Source of the DNA: Hafnia psychrotolerans
GTDB taxonomy: Bacteria; Pseudomonadota; Gammaproteobacteria; Enterobacterales; Enterobacteriaceae
Direction of reading: 5' to 3'
Assembly (NCBI RefSeq): GCF_014639435.1
Contig: NZ_BMFZ01000001.1
Location: forward strand, 48,748-112,747
Length of the DNA: 64,000 nt
Under the pieces are notes generated by a model. That model was not told where the DNA came from, did no database searches, and saw only the letters and a program-made list of their open reading frames with translations. The position numbers and the translations under genes are program-made. Positions 9,269-19,713 of the stretch are shown here, piece after piece (position 1 is the stretch's first letter; each line of letters starts with the position of its first letter).

Positions 9269-10036
9269 ATGTGCGAGTTGCTCGGGATGAGCGCTAACGT
9301 TCCTACTGATATCTGTTTTAGTTTCAGTGGATTAGTGCAGCGTGGTGGCGGGACCGGCCCACATAAAGATGGCTGGGGCATTACTTTCTATGAAGGCAAT
9401 GGCTGCCGCACCTTTAAGGATCCGCAACCGAGTTTTAATTCGCCCATCGCCCGCCTGGTTCAGGAGTATCCGATCAAATCCTGCGCGGTCATTTCGCATA
9501 TCCGTCAGGCCAACCGCGGTGAAGTTTCGCTGGAAAATACCCATCCGTTTACCCGTGAGCTGTGGGGCCGCAACTGGACTTATGCCCACAACGGCCAGTT
9601 GCGCGGTTACCGTCAGTTGGTGACTGGCACATTGCGCCCGATAGGCCAGACCGACAGCGAATTCGCCTTCTGCTGGTTACTGCATAAACTGACTGAGCGC
9701 TATCCACGTACACCGGGGAACTGGCCGTCAGTGTTTCGCTATATTGCGTCATTGGCTGACGAGTTACGCCAGAAGGGCGTGTTCAACATGCTGCTGTCAG
9801 ATGGGCGTTTTGTGATGGCCTATTGCTCGACCAATCTCTATTGGATCACGCGGCGGGCGCCGTTTGGTAAGGCAACGTTGTTAGATCAGGACGTGGAAAT
9901 TGATTTTCAGCAGCAGACAACACCCAATGATGTCGTCACGGTGATCGCGACTCAACCGCTGACGGGTAACGAAACCTGGAACAAGATTGCTCCAGGCGAG
10001 TTCGCATTATTTCACTGTGGCGAACGCCAACTGTGA
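9269..10036 (+). CDS. yafJ: Class II glutamine amidotransferase, YafJ family
   Basis: 255 residues from the ATG at 9269. The GTG three bases earlier is rejected because Cys must follow Met directly: after Met removal Cys2 is the N-terminal nucleophile of the Ntn-type glutaminase. Further motifs are [18 protein letters not shown] and TYAHNGQL, typical of the YafJ/DUF4 class II amidotransferases. The acceptor substrate is unknown. The SD is GGAGG. Its last 30 nt overlap the convergent yafK gene. Confidence 0.93.
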   Translation: MCELLGMSANVPTDICFSFSGLVQRGGGTGPHKDGWGITFYEGNGCRTFKDPQPSFNSPIARLVQEYPIKSCAVISHIRQANRGEVSLENTHPFTRELWGRNWTYAHNGQLRGYRQLVTGTLRPIGQTDSEFAFCWLLHKLTERYPRTPGNWPSVFRYIASLADELRQKGVFNMLLSDGRFVMAYCSTNLYWITRRAPFGKATLLDQDVEIDFQQQTTPNDVVTVIATQPLTGNETWNKIAPGEFALFHCGERQL

Positions 10037-10732
10037 TGCCAGCGGAGCCACTTTCACCGGTTGAGTCAGCACATACTTCCCTGCGCTGACCACTATGTTT
10101 GGTGGAATGTGGTTTTTCTGGAAATAGTCGTAACCGGGTTTCAGCTCATTCCAGAAACTGATATACGAAGAGTTTTTATGCGCCAGCATATTGGCGTCGG
10201 TCATGCGGAATGGATAAATGCTGATCTGCACATTGCGCTGACCAAACTGGAAGGCCGCTTGTACGTAAGTGAAAATCTCATCCATATACTGGTCGGTCAT
10301 CGCATAACAGCCGATAGACTTACAGTTACCGTGGATCATCAAATATTTGCCAGAATAACCTTGAGCCACGTCGTAATCATTCGGAAAGCCGATGTTAATC
10401 GCGCGATAGAATTTACTGTCAGGTTTTAAGTGATGCATATCTACGCTGTAAAACCCTTCCGGACTTTTGAAATCCCCTTCGCGGCGTTTATTCCCTAAGC
10501 CGCCGGAGAAATCACAAATACCGTACGTGCCAATCAGGCGATATTCACCCTGAAGTTCGGCATAAAGTTCAAGCTTACGTTCCTGCTTGAAGATTTGAAT
10601 ATAGACCGGAGAACCTAATAGTTTGTGCTTAAGCGCCTGATCTACCGGGACTGGCTCACTGGCGGCCGCGGTTCCGAGGGTAAATAAAGGGACACTGAGG
10701 AGCATCGCAAGCAACAGCGCGATTCTGAACAT
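10007..10732 (-). CDS. yafK: L,D-transpeptidase family protein YafK
   Basis: 241 residues from the ATG at 10732; a longer frame from 10825 exists, but the signal peptide ([17 protein letters not shown]) begins at 10732. E. coli YafK has a similar length (246). The YkuD-like catalytic motif [14 protein letters not shown] supplies His and Cys. In E. coli this protein (DpaA/LdtF) cleaves the bond between Braun lipoprotein and peptidoglycan; the same role is likely here. It is tail-to-tail with yafJ and overlaps it by 30 nt, which is unusual and leaves no room for a terminator. Confidence 0.93.
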   Translation of the reverse strand: MFRIALLLAMLLSVPLFTLGTAAASEPVPVDQALKHKLLGSPVYIQIFKQERKLELYAELQGEYRLIGTYGICDFSGGLGNKRREGDFKSPEGFYSVDMHHLKPDSKFYRAINIGFPNDYDVAQGYSGKYLMIHGNCKSIGCYAMTDQYMDEIFTYVQAAFQFGQRNVQISIYPFRMTDANMLAHKNSSYISFWNELKPGYDYFQKNHIPPNIVVSAGKYVLTQPVKVAPLASQLAFATVK

Positions 10733-10983
10733 TCTTCTTCCTGCTAATAAAATAGGTCTGATTATTTTGTCTACAGATACCAGGATCTTTAAGACCGCCA
10801 CTGATGTACAATCGGCACGTAACATGCTTGATTTGCTGTCATCTTAATACTGATGGCTTTTTTAGCAATCACCAAATAATCAATAATGAGTTTTACATTG
10901 TTAATTTGTCATCTTTGTTACTGTGGATGATCTGTTAAGTCAAATTTATCGCTATTTTCGGTGTTTGAATTTCCATCCAATAA

Positions 10984-10999
10984 CTGTATACTTATACAG
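10984..10999. promoter_or_regulatory. LexA (SOS) box of dinB
   Basis: CTGTATACTTATACAG is a near-perfect SOS box (CTGT-N8-ACAG) within TAACTGTATACTTATACAGT, 15 nt before the dinB start, so it should overlap the promoter and make dinB DNA-damage inducible. Confidence 0.92.
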
Positions 11000-11014
11000 T
11001 TATTGGGGAGGGTT

Positions 11015-12073
11015 ATGCGCAAAATTATTCACGTCGATATGGACTGCTTCTTTGCCGCCGTGGAAATGCGAGACGATCCTTCCCTGCGCGATATTCCGAT
11101 CGCCATCGGCGGCAGCCGTGACCGTCGCGGCGTCATCAGTACCGCCAATTACCCCGCACGTAAATTCGGTGTGCACAGCGCGATGCCAACCGGCATGGCG
11201 TTGAAACTCTGCCCGCATCTCAAAGTGATCCCAGGCAGGATGGAAGCTTATAAAGAAGCCTCAAACCATATCCGCGAAATCTTCTCTCGTTACACCTCTC
11301 TGATTGAACCGCTGTCGCTGGATGAAGCCTATTTGGATGTTTCAGCAACAACGCTATGCAGCGGTTCGGCGACGTTGATTGCCTCTGAGATCCGCCAGAC
11401 GATTTCCGATGAAATACACCTCACGGCTTCTGCCGGCATCGCGCCGATTAAATTTCTGGCGAAGATTGCCTCCGATCTCAATAAGCCTGATGGGCAATAT
11501 GTGATAACGCCTGACCAGGTGGCGGATTTCCTGCTGGACCTGCCGTTGAGCAAAATTCCCGGCGTGGGTAAAGTGACCGCGCAGCGTTTACAGGAGCGCG
11601 GTCTGGTGACCTGCGGCGACGTGCAACGTTATGATCTGGCGCAGTTGCTGAAAAACTTCGGTAAGTTTGGGCGTGTCTTGTGGGAGCGCTGTCAGGGAAT
11701 TGATGAGCGTGATGTCTCGCCGGAACGGCTGCGTAAGTCAGTCGGTGTGGAGCGCACGCTGGCGGAGGATATTCACAACTGGGAAGAGTGTGTCGCGCTG
11801 ATTGAACGCTTGTTCCCTGAACTCGAAACGCGTCTACGGCATGTCAGCCCAGACCTGCGCATTGCACGACAAGGCATCAAGCTTAAATTCCATGATTTCC
11901 AGCAGACCACCCAGGAACACGTCTGGCAGGTGCTAAATAAAGAGGATTTACTGAAAGTCGCGCGAGAAGCCTGGGAACAGCGGCGTGACGGGCGGGGCGT
12001 AAGACTGGTGGGTTTACATGTGACCTTGCAGGATCCTCAGATAGAAAGGCAGTTGCTGCTACCCTGGGAATGA
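11015..12073 (+). CDS. dinB: DNA polymerase IV
   Basis: 352 residues from the ATG at 11015, against 351 in E. coli; an earlier in-frame ATG at 10961 would place the LexA box inside the gene. Y-family translesion polymerase: palm motif [15 protein letters not shown] with the metal-binding Asp residues, SLDEAYLDV with the second catalytic acidic pair, helix-hairpin-helix IPGVGKVTA, and a C-terminal little-finger domain ending in a beta-clamp-binding segment (QLLLPW). Single gene under LexA control. Confidence 0.97.
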   Translation: MRKIIHVDMDCFFAAVEMRDDPSLRDIPIAIGGSRDRRGVISTANYPARKFGVHSAMPTGMALKLCPHLKVIPGRMEAYKEASNHIREIFSRYTSLIEPLSLDEAYLDVSATTLCSGSATLIASEIRQTISDEIHLTASAGIAPIKFLAKIASDLNKPDGQYVITPDQVADFLLDLPLSKIPGVGKVTAQRLQERGLVTCGDVQRYDLAQLLKNFGKFGRVLWERCQGIDERDVSPERLRKSVGVERTLAEDIHNWEECVALIERLFPELETRLRHVSPDLRIARQGIKLKFHDFQQTTQEHVWQVLNKEDLLKVAREAWEQRRDGRGVRLVGLHVTLQDPQIERQLLLPWE

Positions 12074-12075
12074 TC

Positions 12076-12212
12076 CCCGTCATCCTTCAAGCTGTCTCTG
12101 CGTTAGCTGCCTTCGCAAATCCCGGTCACATACTTGTTGGCGATCAACTGCCTGTATGCTCCCGGGGAATTGACTCCGTTGCCACCTTGATACAGCCCGA
12201 ATGATTTAGGGG
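12076..12212 (+). repeat. About 130-bp dispersed intergenic repeat, copy 1
   Basis: This stretch aligns end to end with 13941-14065: CGTCATCCTTC against CGTCATACTTC, then GCGTTAGCTGC, a GGGGAATTG/GGGGATTCC block, TTGCCACC/TTGCCGCC, and CGAATGATTTAGGG against CGAATTATTTAGGG. It belongs to a repeat type I remember as common between genes of Yersinia/Serratia-like genomes. It fills the space between dinB and pepD. Confidence 0.65.
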
Positions 12213-12224
12213 ACCGATCGGGTA

Positions 12225-13685
12225 TTAACCGCGTTCAGGAATGGCTTTCAGCAGAGCCGTCAACAGTTTCCAGTACAACTCAACGCTGGCGATTTCAACC
12301 TGCTCATCCGGCGAGTGTGGGCCAGTGATGGTCGGCCCGATGGAGACCATGTCCATGTCAGGGTAGGGTTTTTTGAACAGACCGCATTCCAGACCGGCGT
12401 GGATCACCATGATGTTCGGGGTTTTATCGAACAGATGCTGGTAGGTTTCACGCACCAGCGTCATCACCGGTGAGCTTGGCTCAGGTTTCCAGCCAGGGTA
12501 ACTGCCTTTTGCCAACGTCTTCGCGCCGGCCAGTTTGCCGAGTGAGTCAAGCATGCTCACCACGTACTCTTTACCGCTGTCGATCAGCGAACGGATCAGG
12601 CAGTTGATCGCCACTTCGTCATCTTTCATGGTGACAACACCGACGTTCAGTGAGGTTTCGACGATGCCTTTAACGTCATCACTCATGCGGATCACGCCGT
12701 TTGGCGTCGCGTTCAGCAGTGCAATGAAAGCGTTCTGGCTTGCTACGTTCAGCACTTTTTCCGGGCTTTCAACGGCTTCAATCACGAAGGCAATTTTCTT
12801 CTCAACAGCAGACAGTTCAAACTGAAGGGTTGCGAGGAACTGTTGCACCGCCGCTTTCAACGCGTCGGTGTTAGCCGCAGACACGGCCAGCGTTGCGATG
12901 GCTTCACGTGGGATGGCGTTACGCAGCGTACCGCCAGTGAAGTCCATCAGTCGCAGACCGAGGCTATCAGCGTGCTCCGCCAGGAAACGCACCAGCAGTT
13001 TGCTGGCGTTACCGAGGCCAAGGTGAATTTCCGCGCCGGAGTGACCGCCTTTCAGGCCTTTCAACGTCAGCTTCACTGTGGTGTAGCCGGCAGGCAACGC
13101 TTCGCGGGTCAGGGACAGGGTAGAGGTGAAATCAATCCCGCCTGCGCAACCCATGTAGATTTCGCCTTCGGTTTCTGAGTCGGTGTTGATCAGGATCTCA
13201 GACTGTAACCAGTTCGGCTGTAGGCCGAATGCGCCAGCCATACCGGTCTCTTCGGTCATCGTCAGCAGGACTTCCAGCGGACCGTGCTCAACCGATTCAT
13301 CCGCGATCACCGCCAGTGCCGATGCCAGACCGATGCCGTTGTCAGCACCCAGCGTGGTGCCACGGGCTTTTACCCAGCCGTTGTCGACATAAGGTTGGAT
13401 AGGATCTTGAGTGAAATCATGAACGGTATCGTTATTCTTTTGCGGCACCATGTCGAGATGGGCTTGCAGCGCCACGGGTTTGCGGTTTTCCATCCCTTTA
13501 GTAGCAGGTTTACGCAGCAAAATATTACCGACTTCATCACGCTCAGCGTGGATACCCTTTTCCTGCGCCCATTCAACAATGTGTTTCGCCAGGGCTTCTT
13601 CGTGGTAAGAAGGGTGTGGAATGGAACAGACTTTGGCAAAAATATCCCACAGCGGCTGTGGTGAAAGTTGAGACAGTTCAGACAC
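12225..13685 (-). CDS. pepD: Aminoacyl-histidine dipeptidase (peptidase D)
   Basis: 486 residues, starting at a GTG preceded by CAGGAG. Cytosolic M20-family dinuclear-zinc dipeptidase with broad Xaa-His activity. Zinc-site motifs are LQAHLDMVPQ, LGADNGIGLA, MTEETGMAGA and HAGLECG; all ligands appear to be present. E. coli PepD has 485 residues. It is divergent from gpt as in E. coli, but the 419-nt region between them is expanded by a long hairpin and a dispersed repeat. Confidence 0.97.
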   Translation of the reverse strand: MSELSQLSPQPLWDIFAKVCSIPHPSYHEEALAKHIVEWAQEKGIHAERDEVGNILLRKPATKGMENRKPVALQAHLDMVPQKNNDTVHDFTQDPIQPYVDNGWVKARGTTLGADNGIGLASALAVIADESVEHGPLEVLLTMTEETGMAGAFGLQPNWLQSEILINTDSETEGEIYMGCAGGIDFTSTLSLTREALPAGYTTVKLTLKGLKGGHSGAEIHLGLGNASKLLVRFLAEHADSLGLRLMDFTGGTLRNAIPREAIATLAVSAANTDALKAAVQQFLATLQFELSAVEKKIAFVIEAVESPEKVLNVASQNAFIALLNATPNGVIRMSDDVKGIVETSLNVGVVTMKDDEVAINCLIRSLIDSGKEYVVSMLDSLGKLAGAKTLAKGSYPGWKPEPSSPVMTLVRETYQHLFDKTPNIMVIHAGLECGLFKKPYPDMDMVSIGPTITGPHSPDEQVEIASVELYWKLLTALLKAIPERG

Positions 13686-13750
13686 TATAAGTCTCCTGTA
13701 ACAGTCAACTCAGTCAGGTGCAATGTGCAGGTGAACTGATAGAGAAACTG

Positions 13751-13824
13751 TAGGTTTAAGGTTAAGTAATCCCCGCCAGATGTTGTGGCGAGTGGCCTGA
13801 CAGATTATCACTTAATCTTAACCT
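13751..13824. other. Long nested stem-loop upstream of pepD
   Basis: The left arm 13751-13770 pairs imperfectly with 13804-13824 (AGGTTTAAGGTTAAGTAAT against the complement AGGTTAAGATTAAGTGATAAT), and the loop carries a second hairpin CGCCA/TGGCG. The structure is 66 nt or more upstream of the pepD start. It could be a repeat remnant or an RNA structure; no known riboswitch is recognised. Confidence 0.45.
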
Positions 13825-13940
13825 GTGCGCGTACGCGGGGGAGAAAATCCGGGTTTTTGGGTCGAGTGCGTCCAGATAATCGCTGGTTTTTGTGAGCCGG
13901 ACTCACTATAATCCTGCGCAACCTTTTTTCCCCGAATACA

Positions 13941-14065
13941 CTCGTCATACTTCCTATTGCAAGTGTGTTGGCTGCGCGTAGTCACTCCAGTCACATGGTA
14001 CGGCCATGCGCCTGGGGATTCCTTCGTTTGCCGCCTGCCTGCAACGCGAATTATTTAGGGTATAT
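13941..14065 (+). repeat. About 130-bp dispersed intergenic repeat, copy 2
   Basis: The best-preserved copy in the window: it starts CGTCATACTTC and ends GCAACGCGAATTATTTAGGG. It has the same orientation as 12076-12212 and lies just upstream of gpt, so the gpt promoter probably lies within or beside it. Confidence 0.7.
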
Positions 14066-14104
14066 ATTTTTAGAAGCCTTCAATTCACTGGCTGAGACAC
14101 TGAT

Positions 14105-14563
14105 ATGAGCGAAAAATACGTTGTAACCTGGGACATGCTGCAAATCCATGCCCGCACCATGGCAAAGCGTCTGCTACCGGCTGAACAGTGGACTGGCATT
14201 ATTGCAGTCAGCCGTGGCGGTCTGGTTCCTGCGGCTCTGCTGGCGCGTGAACTGTGCATTCGGCATGTGGATACCGTCTGCATCTCCAGTTACGACCATG
14301 ATAATCAGCGCGATATGCATGTGCTGAAACGCGCAGAAGGTGACGGTGAAGGCTTTATCGTGATTGACGATTTGGTCGATACCGGCGGAACCGCCAAAGC
14401 TATCCGCAAGATGTACCCGAAAGCCCATTTTATTACCATTTTCGCCAAGCCAGCCGGTGCGCCACTGGTTGACGATTATGTGATCGATATCCCGCAGGAC
14501 ACCTGGATCGAGCAGCCGTGGGATATGGGTGTTGTCTTTGTGCCGCCATTGGTCGGTCAATAA
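14105..14563 (+). CDS. gpt: Xanthine phosphoribosyltransferase
   Basis: 152 residues, identical in length to E. coli Gpt. It converts xanthine and guanine with PRPP into XMP and GMP in purine salvage. The PRPP-binding motif [18 protein letters not shown] is intact, as are [17 protein letters not shown] and the C-terminal [15 protein letters not shown]. Position between pepD and frsA as in E. coli. Confidence 0.97.
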   Translation: MSEKYVVTWDMLQIHARTMAKRLLPAEQWTGIIAVSRGGLVPAALLARELCIRHVDTVCISSYDHDNQRDMHVLKRAEGDGEGFIVIDDLVDTGGTAKAIRKMYPKAHFITIFAKPAGAPLVDDYVIDIPQDTWIEQPWDMGVVFVPPLVGQ

Positions 14564-14567
14564 TTCC

Positions 14568-14662
14568 CGTTATCCTTCGGGCCAGCGCCAGCGCTGTTCA
14601 AATCGGTTCCCGACCGATTTATCGCTCGGTTGCCGCCGGATAGAACGCCAATCATTGAGGGG
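14568..14662 (+). repeat. Diverged partial copy 3 of the intergenic repeat
   Basis: CCGTTATCCTTCGGG, later CGGTTGCCGCC and CGCCAATCATTGAGGGG keep the order and spacing of the landmarks of the other two copies, but the central part is changed. It follows the gpt stop and precedes the gpt terminator. Confidence 0.45.
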
Positions 14663-14683
14663 ATTTCAATGATCCCCCTTAAG

Positions 14684-14712
14684 AAAACGCCTGGTTAATC
14701 GCCGGGCGTTTT
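14684..14712 (+). terminator. Terminator of gpt
   Basis: AAAACGCCTGG and CCGGGCGTTTT form a stem around a short loop, followed by a T-rich stretch (TTTTGCTTTGGTTTTT). Confidence 0.75.
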
Positions 14713-14846
14713 GCTTTGGTTTTTCGGGGCCGTTAAAGGTTGCTTCCTATCACGCTTGACCTGTCTCTTGTCTTGTCGCAACGTACTCCCTATATCGAGA
14801 TGGCAGAATAGCGCTCACATCGCTTGAAAATGGAGGACACCGCACT

Positions 14847-16094
14847 ATGGCACCCGTCAATCTTACGGAAAAGTTGTTCAAACCGACCTTTAAATATCCT
14901 GAGACGTCGACGCTGGTTAATCGTGTTCGTCATCACCGTGACGATTCGCTGCACTCTGCGCTGGAGGGCGACTCTGCACCTTGTTGGTACCGCACAATCA
15001 ACCGTCTGATGTGGCTATGGCGTGGTGTTGATCCGATTGAAGTCGAAGAAGTCCTGTCGCGCATTGCCGTGTCAACCTCCAAACACAGCGATGAGCGGCT
15101 TCTGGATACGGTGATTGGTTATCGCAGCGGTAACTGGATCTACGAATGGTCACAGCAGGGGATGGTCTGGCAGCAAAAAGCGCAGGAGACGGAGGATGTC
15201 AATCAGGCCAGTCAGTACTGGCTCAAAGCCGCTAACCTTTACAGCATCGCCGGTTACCCGCATCTGAAAGGCGACACGCTGGCTGAACAGGCACAAGTGC
15301 TGGCCAACAAAGCCTTCGAACAATCTGCGTTACATTCGCCTTACCAACTAAAAGAGATCGACTTTGCCATCGAAGGTGGGGCACCGATAACCGGTTTCCT
15401 GCACCTGCCGAATGAAGGCAAAGCCCCTTTCCCGACCGTTATGGTGTGCGGCGGGCTGGACACCTTACAAAGTGACCATCAGCGTCTCTTTCGCGAATAT
15501 CTGGCTCCGCGGGGTATTGCCATGTTGACCATCGACATGCCGTCGCTTGGGTTTTCCATCAAATGGAAACTGACCCAGGACACCAGCTTCCTGCATCAAC
15601 AGGTGCTGGCACAACTGAGCAACGTTGCCTGGGTCGATGCCACCAACGTCAGCCTGATTGGTTTCCGCTTCGGTGCTAATGTGGCGGTGCGTTTAGCCTA
15701 TCTCGAACCACGCCGCGTGCGGGCAGTGGCGACACTCGGCGCACTGGTGCATACCTTGCTTTGTGACGCTAAATGCCAGGGAAAAGTGCCTGACATGTAT
15801 ATGGATGTGCTGGCCAGTCGCTTGGCGATGTCGAATGCCTCCGACAGCGCGCTGAAGACCGAACTTAATCGCTATTCTCTGAAAACGCAGGGTTTGCTCG
15901 GGCGGCGGACCGCTACACCGATGTTAGCCGGTTACTGGGAGGACGACCCCTTCAGCCCGAAGGAAGAATCGAAGCTGATTGCCGACTCATCGGCGGATGG
16001 CAAGCTGTTAACCATCAAGTCAGAGCCGCTTTTCCTTAACTTCGATCGTGCATTACACCAGATTTGCGACTGGCTCGTAATGAGAATGCGGTAA
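14847..16094 (+). CDS. frsA: Esterase FrsA (fermentation-respiration switch protein)
   Basis: 415 residues, against 414 in E. coli. The N-terminal family domain is followed by an alpha/beta-hydrolase domain from about residue 170 ([21 protein letters not shown]). At the nucleophile elbow the sequence is GFRFGAN, with Arg rather than Ser at the usual nucleophile position. FrsA is reported to bind dephosphorylated enzyme IIA-Glc and to influence the choice between respiration and fermentation; whether it is a true enzyme is debated. SD GGAGG at the right distance. Between gpt and crl as in E. coli. Confidence 0.95.
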   Translation: MAPVNLTEKLFKPTFKYPETSTLVNRVRHHRDDSLHSALEGDSAPCWYRTINRLMWLWRGVDPIEVEEVLSRIAVSTSKHSDERLLDTVIGYRSGNWIYEWSQQGMVWQQKAQETEDVNQASQYWLKAANLYSIAGYPHLKGDTLAEQAQVLANKAFEQSALHSPYQLKEIDFAIEGGAPITGFLHLPNEGKAPFPTVMVCGGLDTLQSDHQRLFREYLAPRGIAMLTIDMPSLGFSIKWKLTQDTSFLHQQVLAQLSNVAWVDATNVSLIGFRFGANVAVRLAYLEPRRVRAVATLGALVHTLLCDAKCQGKVPDMYMDVLASRLAMSNASDSALKTELNRYSLKTQGLLGRRTATPMLAGYWEDDPFSPKEESKLIADSSADGKLLTIKSEPLFLNFDRALHQICDWLVMRMR

Positions 16095-16157
16095 CTAAAC
16101 AGTTGCTAATTTTTAACGTTTTGCTAAAAAGGATGACCTACATATGGAGGTTGTACA

Positions 16158-16559
16158 ATGACGTTACCAAGTGGTCATCCTAAAAGCCGGCTAATGAAAC
16201 GCTTCGGTACTCTGGGGCCTTATATCCGCGAAGGAAAATGCGAGAACGACCGCTTCTTCTTTGACTGTCTGGCGGTCTGCGTCGATGCGAAACCGGCACC
16301 AGAGAAACGTGAATTCTGGGGTTGGTGGATAGAACTGCAAGCAGAAGCTGAGCGTTTTACTTATATTTATCACTTTGGATTGTTTGATAAAGACGGCAAC
16401 TGGAAGACCAAAAACATTAAAGATGCTGAAGTTAAGGACAAGCTGGAAACCACGCTGCGTGGTTTTTACAAGAACCTCAACACCATGATTGTTGATATGT
16501 CATTAAAACTCGAACCTGCCGAAGATTTCAGTGACGAACCTTTGAAGCTGTCAGCCTGA
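16158..16559 (+). CDS. crl: Sigma-S-binding protein Crl
   Basis: 133 residues. Crl binds RpoS and promotes its holoenzyme formation. The signature residues of the family are visible ([37 protein letters not shown]). A GGAGG SD lies directly before the ATG. Conserved place between frsA and proB. Confidence 0.96.
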   Translation: MTLPSGHPKSRLMKRFGTLGPYIREGKCENDRFFFDCLAVCVDAKPAPEKREFWGWWIELQAEAERFTYIYHFGLFDKDGNWKTKNIKDAEVKDKLETTLRGFYKNLNTMIVDMSLKLEPAEDFSDEPLKLSA

Positions 16560-16596
16560 CGTTAAGGCTTCACCTCATCGTGATATCTGCAATGTC

Positions 16597-16620
16597 GCGT
16601 TATGCCTTCGGGCATAACGC
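16597..16620 (+). terminator. Terminator of crl
   Basis: GCGTTATGCC-TTCG-GGCATAACGC: a perfect 10-bp stem with a stable UUCG tetraloop, followed by a T/C-rich tail (TTCTCTCCTTTT). Confidence 0.8.
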
Positions 16621-16701
16621 TTCTCTCCTTTTACGAAGACAATCACCCACCTCTTCATTTAAACTCGGTTCAATACTTTTATTTCACACGGCAGAATGAT
16701 T

Positions 16702-17805
16702 ATGAGTGGCAGCCAAACCTTGGTTGTAAAACTGGGCACCAGCGTGCTCACCGGCGGCTCCCGTCGCCTTAACCGGGCTCACATCGTTGAGCTGGTCCGC
16801 CAATGCGCGCAGCAACATGCTGCCGGGCATCGAATTGTGATTGTGACGTCGGGGGCGATTGCCGCCGGGCGTGAACATCTGGGTTATCCTGAACTTCCTG
16901 CGACCATCGCATCAAAACAGCTGCTGGCTGCCGTCGGGCAGAGCCGTTTGATCCAACTGTGGGAGCAGCTGTTTTCCATTTACGGCATCAACATTGGTCA
17001 GATGCTGCTGACTCGCGCCGACCTGGAAGACCGCGAACGCTTCCTCAATGCGCGCGACACCATGAATGCGCTGCTCGATAACCACATCGTACCGGTGATC
17101 AACGAGAACGACGCCGTCGCGACGGCCGAGATTAAAGTCGGCGATAACGACAACCTGTCAGCGCTGGCGGCGATCCTCGCCGGAGCCGACAAACTGCTGC
17201 TGCTGACTGACCAACCGGGCCTGTTCACCGCCGATCCCCGGACTAACCCGGAAGCGGAGTTAATTCGTGAGATCACCGCCATTGACGATGCGCTGCGCGG
17301 CATTGCCGGTGACAGCGTATCGGGCCTCGGTACCGGCGGTATGGCCACCAAATTACAGGCCGCTGACGTTGCCTGCCGTGCGGGTATCGATACCATCATT
17401 GCCGCAGGCAGCCTGCCGGGCGTGATTAGCGACGTGATCAACGGTGTCTCCGTTGGTACGCGTTTCCACGCCATGCAAACACCGCTGGAGAGCCGCAAAC
17501 GCTGGATCTTCGGTGCGCCACCGGCGGGTGAAATCACCATTGATGACGGTGCCGTTGGTGCCATGCTCGAGCGCGGCAGTTCGCTGCTGCCGAAGGGCAT
17601 CCGCGAGGTGAAAGGCGACTTCTCACGCGGTGAAGTGATCCGTATCCTCAGCCTGGCCGGGCGTGATCTGGCCCACGGTGTCACCCGTTATAACAGCGAC
17701 GCCATGCGCATGATTGCCGGTCACCATTCCCAACAGATCAGTGATATCCTCGGTTACGAGTACGGCCCGGTTGCCGTACACCGTGACGACATGATTGTCA
17801 GTTAA
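16702..17805 (+). CDS. proB: Glutamate 5-kinase
   Basis: 367 residues from the ATG at 16702, as in E. coli; an ATG two codons earlier is also open. It catalyses the first step of proline synthesis (glutamate to glutamyl-5-phosphate). Amino-acid kinase domain ([58 protein letters not shown]) and a C-terminal PUA domain from about residue 276. The gene is followed after 9 nt by proA; the two enzymes work as a complex. Confidence 0.97.
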   Translation: MSGSQTLVVKLGTSVLTGGSRRLNRAHIVELVRQCAQQHAAGHRIVIVTSGAIAAGREHLGYPELPATIASKQLLAAVGQSRLIQLWEQLFSIYGINIGQMLLTRADLEDRERFLNARDTMNALLDNHIVPVINENDAVATAEIKVGDNDNLSALAAILAGADKLLLLTDQPGLFTADPRTNPEAELIREITAIDDALRGIAGDSVSGLGTGGMATKLQAADVACRAGIDTIIAAGSLPGVISDVINGVSVGTRFHAMQTPLESRKRWIFGAPPAGEITIDDGAVGAMLERGSSLLPKGIREVKGDFSRGEVIRILSLAGRDLAHGVTRYNSDAMRMIAGHHSQQISDILGYEYGPVAVHRDDMIVS

Positions 17806-17814
17806 GGAAACTCC

Positions 17815-19068
17815 ATGTTGAATGCAATGGGCAAGGCCGCCAAACAGGCCTCCTACCAGCTTTCCACCCTCAGCACCGCAGAGAAAAACCGCGCGCTGCT
17901 GGCGATTGCCGACATGCTCGAAGCCAACAGCCAGAGCATTATTCAGGCCAATGAATTGGATATGTCCGCCGCGCGTGAAAGCGGCATGACCGAGGCGCTG
18001 CTGGACCGCCTGTTGCTGACGCCCGCACGCTTATTCGCCATTGCCAGCGACGTGCGTGACGTCTGCCGTCTGAGTGATCCGGTCGGGCAGGTGATCGACG
18101 GCTCAACCCAGGATGGCGGGCTGAGACTCCAGCGCCGCCGTGTGCCGCTGGGCGTGGTCGGCGTGATTTACGAAGCGCGGCCTAACGTCACCATTGACGT
18201 CGCCAGCTTGTGTCTGAAAACCGGCAACGCGGCGATTCTGCGCGGCGGCAAAGAGACACACCATACCAATCAGGCCACAGTGAAAGTGCTCCAGCAGGCG
18301 CTGGAGCAGTGCGGATTGCCGAAGGCGGCCATACAGGCCATCGACAGCCCGGATCGTGCGCTGGTGGCTGAAATGCTGCGCCTGGATCAATACATCGACA
18401 TGCTGATCCCACGCGGTGGCGCGGCGTTGCACAAACTGTGCCGCGAGCAGTCCACCATTCCGGTGATCACTGGTGGCATTGGCGTGTGTCACACCTTCGT
18501 CGATGACAATGTGGATTTCGCCAACGCGCTAACTGTGATTGAAAATGCCAAAGTGCAGCGCCCGAGCGCCTGTAACAGCCTTGAGACGCTGCTGGTGCAT
18601 CAGGCCATTGCTGCACAATTCCTGCCGGAACTGAGTGCCAGAATGCACGCCGTCGGTGTGACGCTGCACGCCAGTGAATCCGCCATGCCGCATTTGCAGA
18701 ACGGCCCGGCGACGGTGGTTGCCGTCGCAGAAGAGGATTACTCGGACGAATGGCTGTCGCTGGATCTCAACGTTACCGTTGTCGCCGACATCGATGCCGC
18801 CATCGCGCATATCCGCGCTTACGGCACTGAACATTCCGACGCGATCCTCACCCGTTCCATCAGCCAGGCTGACCGCTTTGTGAATGAGGTCGACTCCTCG
18901 GCAGTTTACGTCAACGCCAGTACCCGCTTCACCGACGGCGGCCAGTTTGGCCTCGGCGCTGAGGTGGCGGTGAGCACGCAAAAGCTTCACGCTCGCGGCC
19001 CAATGGGATTAGAAGCCCTGACCACTTACAAGTGGATTGGTTACGGGGATGATTTAGTTCGTCCGTAA
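17815..19068 (+). CDS. proA: Glutamate-5-semialdehyde dehydrogenase
   Basis: 417 residues, the E. coli length. NADPH-dependent reduction of glutamyl-5-phosphate to glutamate semialdehyde. The active-site Cys lies in [13 protein letters not shown]; the cofactor fold shows [23 protein letters not shown] and [15 protein letters not shown]. Second gene of the proBA operon; a hairpin follows and then tRNA-Thr. Confidence 0.97.
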   Translation: MLNAMGKAAKQASYQLSTLSTAEKNRALLAIADMLEANSQSIIQANELDMSAARESGMTEALLDRLLLTPARLFAIASDVRDVCRLSDPVGQVIDGSTQDGGLRLQRRRVPLGVVGVIYEARPNVTIDVASLCLKTGNAAILRGGKETHHTNQATVKVLQQALEQCGLPKAAIQAIDSPDRALVAEMLRLDQYIDMLIPRGGAALHKLCREQSTIPVITGGIGVCHTFVDDNVDFANALTVIENAKVQRPSACNSLETLLVHQAIAAQFLPELSARMHAVGVTLHASESAMPHLQNGPATVVAVAEEDYSDEWLSLDLNVTVVADIDAAIAHIRAYGTEHSDAILTRSISQADRFVNEVDSSAVYVNASTRFTDGGQFGLGAEVAVSTQKLHARGPMGLEALTTYKWIGYGDDLVRP

Positions 19069-19074
19069 GCACAA

Positions 19075-19107
19075 GCACCGGTGGATTTTTACGCATGAAG
19101 CCGGTGC
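19075..19107 (+). terminator. Possible proBA terminator
   Basis: GCACCGG (19075-19081) and CCGGTGC (19101-19107) pair around a 19-nt loop, followed by AAAAATGCTT. There is no T-run after the stem, so this is a moderate candidate. Confidence 0.4.
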
Positions 19108-19164
19108 AAAAATGCTTAAAAACAACAAGATGATGAGAAAAGCAGCAAACGCACTTTCAAGGAC

Positions 19165-19193
19165 TTGACGACAGCCTCAGATTCCAATAGTTT
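19165..19193 (+). promoter_or_regulatory. Probable promoter of tRNA-Thr
   Basis: TTGACG (19165-19170), 17 nt, then TAGTTT (19188-19193), followed by a GC-rich discriminator (CACCCCG), as in stringently controlled stable-RNA promoters. It is 27 nt before the tRNA. Confidence 0.45.
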
Positions 19194-19220
19194 GTCACCC
19201 CGAAGTCCTCGCAACACAAT

Positions 19221-19305
<85 letters not shown>

Positions 19306-19713
19306 CAGTTACCCCAAATTTATTACCTTATCAAATCCATCTTGTGACATATCTGTGTCATCAATGACGATCATTAAATCCAGTTTTCTTGCATGTTTGA
19401 ACCGGTGGTTAGGTTAACGATGCGTATATCGTCGCAGGGGCTCTCAAGGTTCGCCCAACCCGTTGCCGCCACCGCATGCCCCGTGACGCAAGGGTTTTCA
19501 GATTTTATGGTATGTCTCACCACTGCACTTTTATCACGGCATTTTCCACGAAAAATAAACACGCTCAATTTAAACAATGAGTTACGGACAGTTTTACAAG
19601 GTTGCCGGAGAGGCGAAACTGAAAAAGACTGAAATCCGTTTCACACTTTTCAGTTTGGTATTCATTGCAGAATTCCAGGTACGGCGCGGCCTGGCGTATA
19701 GGTTTGGAGAAAA
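19306..19713. other. Island left flank without a convincing gene
   Basis: About 400 nt between attL and the integrase-like start. Two overlapping frames on opposite strands (about 19374-19577 minus and 19393-19632 plus) lack good SD sites and recognisable products. In related elements this space usually holds the integrase promoter region. Confidence 0.4.

Noticed and set aside
16998..17684. Long minus-strand open frame of 228 codons
   Set aside because: It lies wholly antisense to proB, is rich in Ser, Arg and Pro as expected for the complement of GC-rich coding DNA, and shows no family resemblance.
19374..19632. Two overlapping small frames on opposite strands in the tRNA-Thr island
   Set aside because: No convincing SD or homology; they overlap each other, so at most one could be real. 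Kept only as a note in the gap entry.
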